From an uncultured Clostridium sp. (GTDB taxonomy: Bacteria; Bacillota; Clostridia; Lachnospirales; Lachnospiraceae): a DNA stretch of 64,000 nucleotides. Of the stretch, positions 7,713 through 17,060 are shown piece after piece; positions within the stretch are counted from its first letter, which is position 1; each line of letters opens with the position of its first letter. The notes below the pieces were generated by a model. That model saw nothing but the letters and a program-made list of their open reading frames with translations, made no database searches and had not been told where the DNA came from. The stretch covers positions 1 through 64,000 of the forward strand of contig UQTA01000005.1 in assembly GCA_900543885.1 (NCBI GenBank), given 5' to 3'. The position numbers were made by a program, and so were the translations under genes.

Positions 7713-9464
7713 ATGAATAAAACAACTTTCACTCCCAAATGTAAACGCCCGGATCGTGTTCTCAGCTACTTTTCCATGCAAAAAGGCATCATAGTGACCA
7801 TTACCATTTCCGGACTGATCTATAATATCGGACTGATGGCAGGTCCCTGGTTTGAAGGCCAGCTGATCCAGTGCCTGCTTTTCATCCAAACAGGCCAAAG
7901 CCATTTTGATCACATGTTAAGACTGTCCGCAGGATATTTTATCACGATTCTGATCATCCAGTCCTCCCGTTTTATCAAACGGCTGTACGTGCGCCGCTTT
8001 GCCAACAACATAAACAGAAATATGAAACAGATCTATTATAATAACCTGATCCATATTGACACACAAAGTCTTAAAAATACCAGCATCGGAACAACTATGA
8101 CCAAGGCCCTTTCTGATGTAGATACCTGCTCTGAAGGCATACGAAAGTTTACAACTGAGATTTTTGATACCGGCGTGTCCATGGTTTCTTACATTGCCAT
8201 GCTTATGGTTTACGACTGGCGGCTGGCTCTTCTGTGTATGATCTTCCCGCCCATCTCCTATGTGATCGCAGAGCGAATGAAAATGATCGTCCATAAAGCA
8301 GGGACTGCCAGCAAAGAAAGTGCCGGTCGGTTAAATGCTGCTACTCTCGACCGCATCCAGAATGCCATCACCTACCGTATCTATGGATGCGAAAATGAGC
8401 GCAATAAAGACTATGAATCCCACCTGACAGACTATGAAACAGCATCCATACGGGCAAATCTGCCTGTAGCTGCTCTGCCTCCCATTTATAAGCTGATCTC
8501 TATGACCAGTGTTCTATTTATTTTCTTCTTCGGAAGCAGAAATGTCATGGGAAATGGATGGACTTCCTGGGATATTGCAGCGTTTACCGCTTTTCTTTCC
8601 TGCTTTACAAAGCTGGCAGTGAAATCTTCCCGTGCTGCCAAACTGTTTAACGCAGTGCAGAAAGCCCAGGTATCCTGGAAGCGCATCCTTCCGTTTATGA
8701 AAGCAGGACAAAAAGATTCCCCTCTGCCTGTATCCGCACCTGGCTCTGTAGAAGCAGTTCATCTTGGTTTTTCCTATGAGAATAATGCTCCATTGTTCCA
8801 GAATTTAAGTTTTAAAGCTTCACCTGGACAGATCATTGGAGTCACCGGCCCCGTTGCCTGCGGAAAATCTTCATTGGGACGGATCTTCCTCTGTGAACAG
8901 CCTTATCTGGGATCACTAACATTTAACGGAACTGAATTTTCCGCTATGCAGCCAGATGTGCGCAGCGCCCTGATTGGCTATCTTGGACATGAACCAGAGC
9001 TTCTTAGCGATACCATCAAAAATAATGTTTTACTTGGGGATGACAAAGATCTTTGGAATTATCTGAAGGCGGTATGCTTAGATGAAGAGGTACACCATAT
9101 GCCTCAGGGTGAAGATACAGTTATCGGCGAAACGGGGCTGCGTCTTTCTGGCGGACAGCAAAAACGCCTGGCTTTGGCCCGGACGCTGGCACATCCGCGG
9201 CCTGTACTGATTTTAGATGATCCATTTTCTGCCCTGGATCAGACAACCGAGAAAGAAGTATTTGAACATTTAAAAAATCTGGTTCCTGACAGTATTATCT
9301 TCCTTATTTCTCACCGCCTGTATCTGTTCTCTGAAACAGACGGGGTGATCTGGATGGATAATGGAAATGCAGAATTTTCTTCCCATCAAGAACTGCTTGC
9401 CAAAAATCTGGCTTACCGGGAACTGTACCAGCTGCAAGCTGGAAAGGAGGCTTTCACCAAATGA
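7713..9464 (+). CDS. ABC exporter half-transporter, ATPase-permease, subunit 1
   Basis: 583 residues: six-helix exporter-type membrane domain (about 1-310), then a nucleotide-binding domain with Walker A GPVACGKSS, signature LSGGQ and Walker B LILDDPFSALD. The catalytic Glu after Walker B is Asp, while the signature is canonical. That is the pattern of one partner in a heterodimeric exporter with one degenerate ATP site. The ATG at 7713 has AGGAAAGG upstream; an in-frame ATG 26 codons earlier has no RBS. The stop overlaps the next start by ATGA, so both subunits are translationally coupled. Substrate (drug, lipid or peptide) is not evident. Confidence 0.92.
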   Translation: MNKTTFTPKCKRPDRVLSYFSMQKGIIVTITISGLIYNIGLMAGPWFEGQLIQCLLFIQTGQSHFDHMLRLSAGYFITILIIQSSRFIKRLYVRRFANNINRNMKQIYYNNLIHIDTQSLKNTSIGTTMTKALSDVDTCSEGIRKFTTEIFDTGVSMVSYIAMLMVYDWRLALLCMIFPPISYVIAERMKMIVHKAGTASKESAGRLNAATLDRIQNAITYRIYGCENERNKDYESHLTDYETASIRANLPVAALPPIYKLISMTSVLFIFFFGSRNVMGNGWTSWDIAAFTAFLSCFTKLAVKSSRAAKLFNAVQKAQVSWKRILPFMKAGQKDSPLPVSAPGSVEAVHLGFSYENNAPLFQNLSFKASPGQIIGVTGPVACGKSSLGRIFLCEQPYLGSLTFNGTEFSAMQPDVRSALIGYLGHEPELLSDTIKNNVLLGDDKDLWNYLKAVCLDEEVHHMPQGEDTVIGETGLRLSGGQQKRLALARTLAHPRPVLILDDPFSALDQTTEKEVFEHLKNLVPDSIIFLISHRLYLFSETDGVIWMDNGNAEFSSHQELLAKNLAYRELYQLQAGKEAFTK

Positions 9465-11155
9465 AAAAAAATCCTTTTTTTAAAGTGATCTTACAGTCTT
9501 TAAAGGAAAATGCCCTTATGTGTGCATGCCTCTTCGCTGCTGTGATCGGTTCTGTTGTTTTTGCCCTTCTTCCTCCGTTGGTACTGGCAAAAGCCATTGA
9601 CTGTCTTACTGCAGGACAGGCTTTTCCTCTGGCCCTTGCATTGTCCTACTTTGCCCTTCTAGCATTAACCGGAGCTGCCGGCTCTCTGCGTGAGAGCCTT
9701 CTGACCATCTTTGGCCAGCGCATCACTCACAGGCTCCGCACAGCTTTATGTCAAAAAGTCAGTCTTCTCCCGGCAGACGCCTTTGTTTCCCATGATTCCG
9801 GCGCTATTGCTTCCCGCTTTGTAGGAGATGTTGATACAGTAGAGGAATTATTTACTTCCGGCATCATCAGTATGTTTGCTGATGCCTGTCAGCTTTGCGG
9901 TATTTTCTTTGTGATCTTTACGAAAAACCGTGGACTGGCCATTCTTCTGCTTTTTATACTTCCTGCTGTATTTTTCTATACCCGTCACGTACAAAAATGT
10001 ATGCTTACATCACAGTTAAGCAACCGTGCCGCCATTGCCAGAGCTTCTGGTCATGTTCCGGAAACACTGCGGTGCATCCGCACCATCCATAATCTTCATA
10101 AAGAAGCTTACATGGAAGAAAAATATGGCCAGTTTCTGGATGACAGCTATGCAGCAGTAGACAGGACCAGCTTTTATGATGCTATCTACTCTCCCATTAT
10201 ACTGAGTCTGAACGCCTTTACAGCTGCCATCGTCATGCTGCTATCTGCTTCTGGAAATGGAGAGATCCAGTTATTTTTCGGCATGACAGCCGGTACAGCG
10301 GCTGCTGTTATTTCTTATATTAAACAGGTATTTACACCTCTTGAAAGTATTGGTATGGAGATCCAGACGATCCAGTCTGCTGCAGCAGGTGTTCACAGGA
10401 TCAATGAATTTCTGATGCTTCCAGAGCGTACGATCTATGGGGATGAACTTGAGAAAGAAAGAAAAGAAAACCGTGAAAATATACCGGCAAATGTGTCTGC
10501 TGACAGCTTCTGCCCGGTAGAATTTCAGAATGTCACCTTCCGTTATGAAGAAAATGATCCGGATATTTTACAAGGGCTTAGTTTTTCTGTAAAAGAAGGA
10601 GAACAGGTTACATTGACCGGACGTACCGGTGCAGGAAAAAGTACTATTTTCAAACTGCTTTTAGGACTTTACAAACCGCAAAAAGGCCAGGTTTTGATCA
10701 ATGGACAGCCCGCTCAGACCCTTTCTGACCACCAGAGGCGCAAAACCATCAGCTGTGTGGAACAAAATTTCTCCATGGTGCCTGGAACGGTCCGGGATCA
10801 GATCACCTTGTTTGATCCATCTATTTCCGATGAACAGGTACAGTATGCAGCCCATCTTACAGGTCTCCATGATGTAATATGCGGTTTTCCAGATGGATAC
10901 GATACCCTTTGCCGGACAGATCTTTTCTCCCAGGGACAATGGCAGCTGCTTTCCATAGCCAGAGCCGTAGCAGCAAACCCGCGCATTTTGTTATTGGATG
11001 AGATTACCGCAAATCTGGATGCCGACACAGAAAAAGCCGTTCTTTCCGCTCTAAACCGGGCAGGAAACGGACGTACCGTTCTTTCTATCAGCCACAGATT
11101 ATATGAATCCTTTAACGCAGAAGGTAAAAAAAGAAGCCGCCAGATTGCAATCTGA
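9461..11155 (+). CDS. ABC exporter half-transporter, ATPase-permease, subunit 2
   Basis: 564 residues, exporter-type membrane domain then ATPase. Walker A is GRTGAGKST, Walker B LLLDEITANLD with the catalytic Glu present. The signature is FSQGQ instead of LSGGQ. The degenerate signature here complements the Asp substitution in subunit 1, as in TM287/TM288-like heterodimers (family knowledge). So one composite ATP site should hydrolyse and the other mainly bind. A clear terminator follows, overlapping the end of the convergent MATE gene. Confidence 0.92.
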   Translation: MKKNPFFKVILQSLKENALMCACLFAAVIGSVVFALLPPLVLAKAIDCLTAGQAFPLALALSYFALLALTGAAGSLRESLLTIFGQRITHRLRTALCQKVSLLPADAFVSHDSGAIASRFVGDVDTVEELFTSGIISMFADACQLCGIFFVIFTKNRGLAILLLFILPAVFFYTRHVQKCMLTSQLSNRAAIARASGHVPETLRCIRTIHNLHKEAYMEEKYGQFLDDSYAAVDRTSFYDAIYSPIILSLNAFTAAIVMLLSASGNGEIQLFFGMTAGTAAAVISYIKQVFTPLESIGMEIQTIQSAAAGVHRINEFLMLPERTIYGDELEKERKENRENIPANVSADSFCPVEFQNVTFRYEENDPDILQGLSFSVKEGEQVTLTGRTGAGKSTIFKLLLGLYKPQKGQVLINGQPAQTLSDHQRRKTISCVEQNFSMVPGTVRDQITLFDPSISDEQVQYAAHLTGLHDVICGFPDGYDTLCRTDLFSQGQWQLLSIARAVAANPRILLLDEITANLDADTEKAVLSALNRAGNGRTVLSISHRLYESFNAEGKKRSRQIAI

Positions 11156-11200
11156 CGGCAAACATCCTTTTGGAACCTATTTACTTCTGAAGTTTTTCAG

Positions 11201-11234
11201 GCTGTAGGGCGTTCACTGGCTCTACAGCTTTTTT
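11201..11234 (+). terminator. Terminator of the ABC exporter operon
   Basis: Stem GCTGTAG (11201-11207) with CTACAGC (11222-11228) and extra pairs inside, then TTTTTT. The second arm overlaps the stop codon of the convergent MATE gene. Confidence 0.8.
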
Positions 11235-12568
11235 CTTATATTGTTCCAGAATAGTACTGACAACAATACTGTGATCCAGTCTGTGATCCCCTGTCCGTAA
11301 ATAACGCCATCCAGTCCTCCTATGAGCTGCAGGATATACAGCAGCGGGATCAGCAGCACGCCCTGACGCATAACAGAAAGAACGGTTGCAGGCAACGCGT
11401 GATTAACAGACTGCAGGCAGTTCATATTTACAAACAGAATACCGATCACAGGACCAGAGATCATATATGCGATCAGCATTTTCACACCATAGTATACGAC
11501 TTCATCGTCGCTGATGAACATGCGGATGATCGGCTCTCTGCCTGCAAAATACAGGAGTGTAGCAGCAACTCCTGTTGCAAGACAGCATATTTTGGTGAAG
11601 CGCTCCACTTCCCGGAAACGGCTGATATTTCCTGCTCCGTAACTATACCCCAGAAGCGGCTGCACTCCATTTGCCAGTCCCATTTGCAGAAGAGTAATAA
11701 ACATATTTGCTTTAAAAACAATACCAATGGCTGCTACTGGTGCATTTCCATATTTTACCAATATCTGATTAATGACAATGGTGGATACACTCATAAGAGC
11801 AGAAAAAATAGCGGTTGGCAGACCGATATTGCAGACTTTCAAAGGAATCTGTTCCCCTAAGGTAAAATCTTTTGGAAGAATAGACAGCTGTCTGGATTTC
11901 TTTAAGAAATACCACAAAAAATATAGACTCGCCAGGATATTTCCAATGGTAGTTGCAATCGCTGCACCTGCAGCGCCCATATGAAATCCTGTAATAAACA
12001 GCGGATCTAATACTATATTTGCAATGGTTCCTACCATGCTTCCGATCATCGCTTCCTTACTTGCACCTTCTGCACGGACTACAAAGCTGGCTGCTGCAGA
12101 CCAGATGATAAAAGGCGCGCCCCAGGCAATATACTGAACATAACCTTTGGCATATTCGTAAGTTTCTGTATTTGCGCCAAAAATATGTAAGATCGGAGCC
12201 ATACATGTAAATAAGAGCACTGCTGTAATAACACCTATGGCTAAACTGGCATAAGTGATAAAGGCGGTGGTATTCTTTGCTTTCTCAGGCTTTCCTTCTC
12301 CCATGGCCATGGATGCCACAGCACTTCCGCCCATACCAAACATATTGGCAAAAGCCATAAGAAGAATAAAAATCGGATTAGTCAGACTGACTGCCGCTAC
12401 CTGAAGGGCATCTCCTGTCTGTCCTACGAAAAAGGTATCTGCCATGTTGTAAACCACTGTGACCAGACTGCTGATAACGCTTGGAATGGCCATGGCAGCT
12501 ACTGCTTTTGACACTTTCATGGAGCGCATCAATTCCTGGTCATTGGTATCTTTTTTCTTTTGTTCCAT
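11222..12568 (-). CDS. MATE family multidrug/Na+ efflux transporter
   Basis: 448 residues with about twelve membrane segments in two similar halves. The helix with GDALQVAAVSLTNPIFILLMAFANMFGMGGSA-type sequence near the N-terminus is typical of the MepA/DinF branch of MATE exporters. These use sodium or proton gradients to expel cationic drugs. The gene lies 51 bp downstream of a MarR regulator on the same strand, the same order as mepR-mepA in Staphylococcus (known family context). Preceded by GAAAGGAATT. The substrate is not known. Confidence 0.92.
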   Translation of the reverse strand: MEQKKKDTNDQELMRSMKVSKAVAAMAIPSVISSLVTVVYNMADTFFVGQTGDALQVAAVSLTNPIFILLMAFANMFGMGGSAVASMAMGEGKPEKAKNTTAFITYASLAIGVITAVLLFTCMAPILHIFGANTETYEYAKGYVQYIAWGAPFIIWSAAASFVVRAEGASKEAMIGSMVGTIANIVLDPLFITGFHMGAAGAAIATTIGNILASLYFLWYFLKKSRQLSILPKDFTLGEQIPLKVCNIGLPTAIFSALMSVSTIVINQILVKYGNAPVAAIGIVFKANMFITLLQMGLANGVQPLLGYSYGAGNISRFREVERFTKICCLATGVAATLLYFAGREPIIRMFISDDEVVYYGVKMLIAYMISGPVIGILFVNMNCLQSVNHALPATVLSVMRQGVLLIPLLYILQLIGGLDGVIYGQGITDWITVLLSVLFWNNIRKKL

Positions 12569-12619
12569 TTATTTTAATTCCTTTCTTCTCTAGATATGCT
12601 TTGAAAATCAATAGGATCA

Positions 12620-13045
12620 CTAACTCTCTTCGTCCAGATTCTTAAGCATTTTCTCACCGATTTCTATGAAAATCTGCTTTTCTTCTTCTGTAATGCCTTT
12701 CAGAAGAAGTTTTTCTGATTCAGCTATCTCACTGGCAATGAGATGGCGGATTTCCTCTGCTTTTGGCGTAAATTCAATCCGCTTCCACCTGCCGTCCTGT
12801 TTTTCACTGATCCTGCAGATCAATCCTTTTGCTTCTAAATTTTTCAGCGCTTCTGTGGCTGTAGATGGACGAAGACCAAATTCTTTTTCTATGTCCTTCT
12901 GGTAAACGGGACGTTTCCTTCCGTCTATCAGGATATAATGTAAAACATTTCCCTGAGCTCCGCTGATTCCAAGCTTTTCCTGAAGGGCTGCTGACCTGCG
13001 GCGCAGGCGGTTGGATATTTTGTTGATGACTTTTCCTGTATCCAT
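12620..13045 (-). CDS. MarR family transcriptional regulator
   Basis: 141 residues with a central winged helix: DIEKEFGLRPSTATEALKNLEAKGLI is the recognition region, followed by a wing with basic residues (KQDGRWKRIEF). Likely represses its own operon with the MATE pump and is released by a small ligand, by analogy with MepR. I place the start at 13045, where AGAAAGGA lies upstream; an ATG at 13078 would add eleven residues and run into the repeat array. The tandem 19-bp repeat begins 35 bp upstream of this start and so covers the likely promoter area. Confidence 0.88.
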   Translation of the reverse strand: MDTGKVINKISNRLRRRSAALQEKLGISGAQGNVLHYILIDGRKRPVYQKDIEKEFGLRPSTATEALKNLEAKGLICRISEKQDGRWKRIEFTPKAEEIRHLIASEIAESEKLLLKGITEEEKQIFIEIGEKMLKNLDEES

Positions 13046-13079
13046 ACGCGTATGATTCCTTTCTATTTTTGTTTCCAAG

Positions 13080-13127
13080 GGTCCGAAAGTGCCCTAATGG
13101 TCCGAAAGAGTCCTAATGGTCCGAAAG
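13080..13127. repeat. Tandem repeat, three copies, 19-bp period
   Basis: GGTCCGAAAG occurs at 13080, 13099 and 13118 with the spacer (T/A)G(C/T)CCTAAT between copies. The inverse, CTTTCGGACC, occurs once at 13791-13800, on the far side of the three palindromes. The array ends inside the left arm of palindrome A. It could be an operator array for marR or a footprint of element insertion. Confidence 0.85.
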
Positions 13128-13322
13128 CCACCGGCGCGCATTACAGATGCGCATTTGGGAGAAAATCCTTTGTTCGTGGGCTTGCGCCGCCTATTGTCAG
13201 AACTGCGAACCCAACTCACACGCTTCGCGTGTTCGGGCACGGTTCTCCGTTCTGCCGCTATGCTCGCCCACTCACGGATTTTCAAACAAATGCTTATTCT
13301 GTAATGCGCGCCGGCGGCTTTC
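13123..13322. repeat. Long palindromic element A (200 bp)
   Basis: The left end GAAAGCCACCGGCGCGCATT and the right end pair almost perfectly for about 27 bp (GAAAGCC..CATTACAGA), then with interruptions to GAAAATCC. The centre is a short perfect hairpin (CACGC TTC GCGTG, 13219-13231). Open frames here are by-products of the symmetry. It could be a MITE or a large structured RNA. Confidence 0.88.
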
Positions 13323-13345
13323 TACGCTATCACCTATTTACAAAT

Positions 13346-13508
13346 ATGTACTCTCGGAATCTTTTTGTGCTTGATTTTGCGAGAAGATTTTTTGTCAGTT
13401 GTGCCCAAATTTTTGAGGCGTACGCGGTGCGTACGTTGATAAAATTCGGGTGCGGCTGGCGGAAAATCGGCCGCAAAAGCAGGTGCATGAAAGATTCCGA
13501 GAGTACAT
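13346..13508. repeat. Long palindromic element B (163 bp)
   Basis: The ends pair perfectly over 19 bp (ATGTACTCTCGGAATCTTT and complement) and then imperfectly toward a central hairpin GTACG..CGTAC near 13420-13435. Its ends differ from those of A and C. No coding content. Confidence 0.88.
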
Positions 13509-13604
13509 AAATTAAAAACGGTGGATTTCCCCACTTCTATCGCAATAAGCAGTGAAGGGAATTATACTTAAGTACTGCATTTTTTGTGATATGTCCATAC
13601 CGTA

Positions 13605-13795
13605 GAAAGGGCCCCGCCATGTATAATAAGCATTCGGTAGGCAATTTTGGACCTTTTGTGAGCATAGCGGACAAGGTGGAGGCGTTGTCTGAACGAACGC
13701 AGTGAGTGAGTTGGCCGGAGCCCTGTCTAATTGGCGGCGGAACAAAAGGTCCAAAAAATTGCCGTGAATGCGTTTATACATGGCGGGGGGCTTTC
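13605..13795. repeat. Long palindromic element C (191 bp)
   Basis: Begins GAAAGGGCCCCGCCATGTAT and ends with the near-complement. Pairing runs through GGCAATTTT and GGACCTTTTGT. The centre (13691-13714, GAAC..GTGAGTTGG) resembles the reverse complement of the centre of element A (13211-13234), so A and C look like one family in opposite orientation. The flanks 13509-13604 and 13801-13860 hold nothing recognisable. Confidence 0.88.
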
Positions 13796-13867
13796 GGACC
13801 TTTCACGACCGTATAGCAACAGTGGACTTTTCTTATTTTATTAGTTCGGTTCCTAAGTATTTTAAAT

Positions 13868-13915
13868 AAAAAAGACACAGAAGTCAAGGACATTTGTATT
13901 CCTAACTTCTGTGCC
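13868..13915 (-). terminator. Terminator of uvrA
   Basis: Minus strand stem GGCACAGAAGT with ACTTCTGTGTC (13874-13915) followed by six U residues. It lies 54 bp past the uvrA stop. Confidence 0.88.
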
Positions 13916-13968
13916 AAAAAATATTCATAATCAAGCTGATACACAACAGCTTATCTGAAAGAACTTAC

Positions 13969-16797
13969 TTATTTACCCAGATATTTCTTCACATATTTTC
14001 CTGTATAAGAAACAGGGTTCTCTGCCACTTCTTCCGGAGTTCCCTTAGCGATCACAGTTCCTCCTTTGTCACCGCCTTCCGGACCGATATCAATGATATA
14101 ATCCGCTGTTTTGATCACATCCAGGTTGTGTTCAATTACAACTACGGTATTTCCTCCATCAGATAAACGCCGCAGGATCTCAATCAGCTTATGGACATCT
14201 GCAAAGTGAAGTCCTGTTGTGGGCTCATCCAGGATATAAATAGTCTTTCCTGTGCTGCGCTTGGAAAGCTCTGTAGCCAGTTTAATACGCTGGGCTTCAC
14301 CGCCGGAAAGTTCTGTAGATGGCTGTCCCAGACGTACATAGCCAAGACCTACATCATACAATGTCTGGATCTTTCTAGTGATGGAAGGCACATTTTCAAA
14401 GAATTTCAGTGCATCTTCCACTGTCATATCTAAAACATCATAAATGCTCTTTCCTTTGTATTTTACTTCCAGCGTCTCACGGTTGTAGCGTTTTCCGCCG
14501 CAAACTTCACAGGGCACATATACATCCGGAAGGAAATGCATCTCGATCTTGATGATACCATCGCCGGAGCAGGCTTCACATCGTCCGCCTTTTACATTGA
14601 AGCTGAATCTTCCCTTATTATAGCCTTTTGCCTTTGCATCTGCAGTAGAAGCAAACAGATCCCTGATCAGATCAAATACACCAGTATAAGTAGCCGGATT
14701 AGAACGTGGAGTCCGTCCAATAGGAGACTGGTCGATGGCAATGATCTTGTCTAACTGTTCTACTCCTTCGATGCATGTATGCTTTCCTGGAATCGTCCTT
14801 GCACGGTTCAGCTTCTTTGCCAGAGCTTTGTATAAGATCTCATTTACAAGAGAGCTCTTTCCTGAACCTGATACACCAGTCACACAGGTCATCACTCCCA
14901 GTGGGAAAGAAACGTCGATCTTCTTCAGGTTATTCTCCTGGGCTCCGCGCACTGTGATCCAGCCCGTTGGCGTCCTGCGTTCTGAAGGAACCGGGATCTG
15001 CAGCCGTCCGCTGAGATATGCACCGGTAATAGAGTCCGGATTCTTCATGATCTCTTCAGCCGTTCCCACAGCAACGATCTGTCCACCATGTTCCCCTGCT
15101 CCAGGTCCGATATCCACAATGCAGTCTGCTGCACGCATGGTGTCTTCATCATGCTCTACTACCAGAACGCTGTTTCCCAGATCCCGCAGATGCAGTAAAG
15201 TTTTCAGCAATTTATCGTTATCTCTCTGGTGAAGGCCGATACTTGGCTCATCCAGAATATAGGCAACTCCCACCAGACCGGAACCGATCTGGGTAGCCAG
15301 ACGGATTCTCTGGGCTTCACCACCGGAAAGTGTACCTGTAGCACGGGAAAGAGAAAGATAATCCAGACCCACATCAATAAGGAAACTGATGCGCGCCCTG
15401 ATTTCCTTTAAAATAGACGCACCAATGGTCTGCTGCATAGGCGTCAATGTCAGTCCATCCATAAATTCCTTGAATTTTACAATGGACATATTAGTCGCCT
15501 GGTAAATATTTAAACCACCTACTGTCACCGCCAGAGACTCCTTTTTCAGTCGCTGTCCCTTGCAGGCCGGACATGGCGTGATCCGCATAAAGCTTTCATA
15601 TTCTGCCTTGGAAGTTTCTGAAAATGTCTCTTTATAACGTCTGTTTACGTTTTCTATCAGACCTTCAAACGCTACATCGTAAACACCTTCTCCACGCTGA
15701 CTCTTGTAATGAACTTTTACTTCATGTCCGCCAGTTCCATAGAGGATGATATCGTGGATCTCTTTGGGATATTCTTCAAATGGCGTATCCAGGCTGAAAT
15801 GGTATTCTTCAGCCAGTGCGTCTAAAATCGCTCTGGTAAAACTTCCCTTATCGGTGCAGGACTGCCATCCCATAACCACAATGGCACCTTTGGAAATAGA
15901 AAGTGACTTATCCGGTATCATCAGATCTTCATCAAATTCCATCTTATACCCTAAACCAAAACACTCCGGGCATGCGCCAAACGGGTTATTGAAGGAAAAG
16001 CTTCTTGGTTCCACCTCATCAATGCTGATGCCACAGTCCGGACAGGAAAAACTCTGACTGAAATTCACAGGTTCCCCGCCGATCACATCTACCGTCATCA
16101 GGCCATTGCTTAAGGACATAACGGTCTCAATGGAATCCGTCAGCCGGTTTTCAATCCCTTCTTTTACAACCAGACGATCTACAATAATATCAATATTGTG
16201 CTTGATATTTTTCTCTAATTTAATCTCCTCAGAAAGTTCATACAGATTTCCGTCAATGCGCACACGCATATAACCGCTTTTTCTGGCCTGTTCCAGTACT
16301 TTTACATGTTCACCTTTTCGGCCACGTACAACTGGAGCTAAAAGCTGGATCTTGGTGCGTTCTGGCATAGCCATGATCTGGTCTACCATCTGGTCAATGG
16401 TCTGTTTGTGGATCTCTCGTCCGCACTTTGGACAATGTGGGATACCGATCCTGGCGTAGAGAAGACGCATATAGTCATAAATCTCTGTTACCGTTCCAAC
16501 TGTAGAACGTGGATTCCGGTTGGTGGATTTCTGGTCAATGGAAATCGCCGGCGAAAGGCCTTCTATGCTTTCAACTTCCGGCTTTTCCATCTGCCCTAAG
16601 AACTGTCTTGCATAAGAAGATAAAGACTCCATATAACGTCTCTGTCCTTCTGCATAAATCGTATCAAAAGCCAGGGATGACTTGCCGGAACCGGAAAGTC
16701 CGGTTAAAACCACCAGCTCATCCCTAGGGATATCTACGGATATATTTTTAAGATTGTGTTCATTTGCGCCGCGTATTTTTATATACTGCTTTGGCAT
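13969..16797 (-). CDS. uvrA: Excinuclease ABC subunit A
   Basis: 942 residues, the usual UvrA length. Two ABC-type ATPase modules with Walker [10 protein letters not shown] near the N-terminus and GVSGSGKSS in the second half, and two signature/Walker B sets ([19 protein letters not shown] and [11 protein letters not shown]). Zinc-binding CPKCG, CPDCG/CPEC and [17 protein letters not shown] clusters are present. UvrA dimers find bulky DNA lesions and load UvrB for nucleotide excision repair. I start at [10 protein letters not shown] (16797) because family members begin at this point; an in-frame ATG lies 13 codons upstream. Ribosome site is weak. An IS607 element lies about 50 bp upstream and may have displaced the native promoter. 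Confidence 0.96.
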   Translation of the reverse strand: MPKQYIKIRGANEHNLKNISVDIPRDELVVLTGLSGSGKSSLAFDTIYAEGQRRYMESLSSYARQFLGQMEKPEVESIEGLSPAISIDQKSTNRNPRSTVGTVTEIYDYMRLLYARIGIPHCPKCGREIHKQTIDQMVDQIMAMPERTKIQLLAPVVRGRKGEHVKVLEQARKSGYMRVRIDGNLYELSEEIKLEKNIKHNIDIIVDRLVVKEGIENRLTDSIETVMSLSNGLMTVDVIGGEPVNFSQSFSCPDCGISIDEVEPRSFSFNNPFGACPECFGLGYKMEFDEDLMIPDKSLSISKGAIVVMGWQSCTDKGSFTRAILDALAEEYHFSLDTPFEEYPKEIHDIILYGTGGHEVKVHYKSQRGEGVYDVAFEGLIENVNRRYKETFSETSKAEYESFMRITPCPACKGQRLKKESLAVTVGGLNIYQATNMSIVKFKEFMDGLTLTPMQQTIGASILKEIRARISFLIDVGLDYLSLSRATGTLSGGEAQRIRLATQIGSGLVGVAYILDEPSIGLHQRDNDKLLKTLLHLRDLGNSVLVVEHDEDTMRAADCIVDIGPGAGEHGGQIVAVGTAEEIMKNPDSITGAYLSGRLQIPVPSERRTPTGWITVRGAQENNLKKIDVSFPLGVMTCVTGVSGSGKSSLVNEILYKALAKKLNRARTIPGKHTCIEGVEQLDKIIAIDQSPIGRTPRSNPATYTGVFDLIRDLFASTADAKAKGYNKGRFSFNVKGGRCEACSGDGIIKIEMHFLPDVYVPCEVCGGKRYNRETLEVKYKGKSIYDVLDMTVEDALKFFENVPSITRKIQTLYDVGLGYVRLGQPSTELSGGEAQRIKLATELSKRSTGKTIYILDEPTTGLHFADVHKLIEILRRLSDGGNTVVVIEHNLDVIKTADYIIDIGPEGGDKGGTVIAKGTPEEVAENPVSYTGKYVKKYLGK

Positions 16798-16849
16798 GGT
16801 ATAACTGCCACTCAAAATGTGATTAAATATGCTCACATCGAGATAATGT

Positions 16850-17060
16850 AAGTTCTCACGAACATTACTTACTATTTCATCGTGTATGCTTTGGATTGAC
16901 CGAAATCATATCTACTCGCAAGTTCTTGTACACTCCATAGTCGTAAATTCCCGAAAATAGCCTTCGGTACATACTTACGTTTGCGTTTTAGTTATGCTAC
17001 TTCGTAAGTTATCGCATCTCTCAAATTAAGTGCAGCATTGAAATCTCTGTCTTCGACATA
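16850..17060 (-). ncRNA. Candidate omega RNA (TnpB guide RNA) region
   Basis: In IS607 and IS605 elements the guide RNA for TnpB covers the tnpB 3' end and the region to the right end (known for the family). Here about 140 nt of non-coding DNA follow the tnpB stop and contain paired segments (CCGAAGGCTATTTTCGG near 16952-16968, GTTCGTGAGAAC at 16852-16863). The guide would be read from the flank next to uvrA. Boundaries are inferred from position only. Confidence 0.5.

Noticed and set aside
13052..13781. Several open frames of 60-150 codons on both strands
   Set aside because: They arise from the symmetry of the palindromic elements, have no ribosome sites and resemble no protein.
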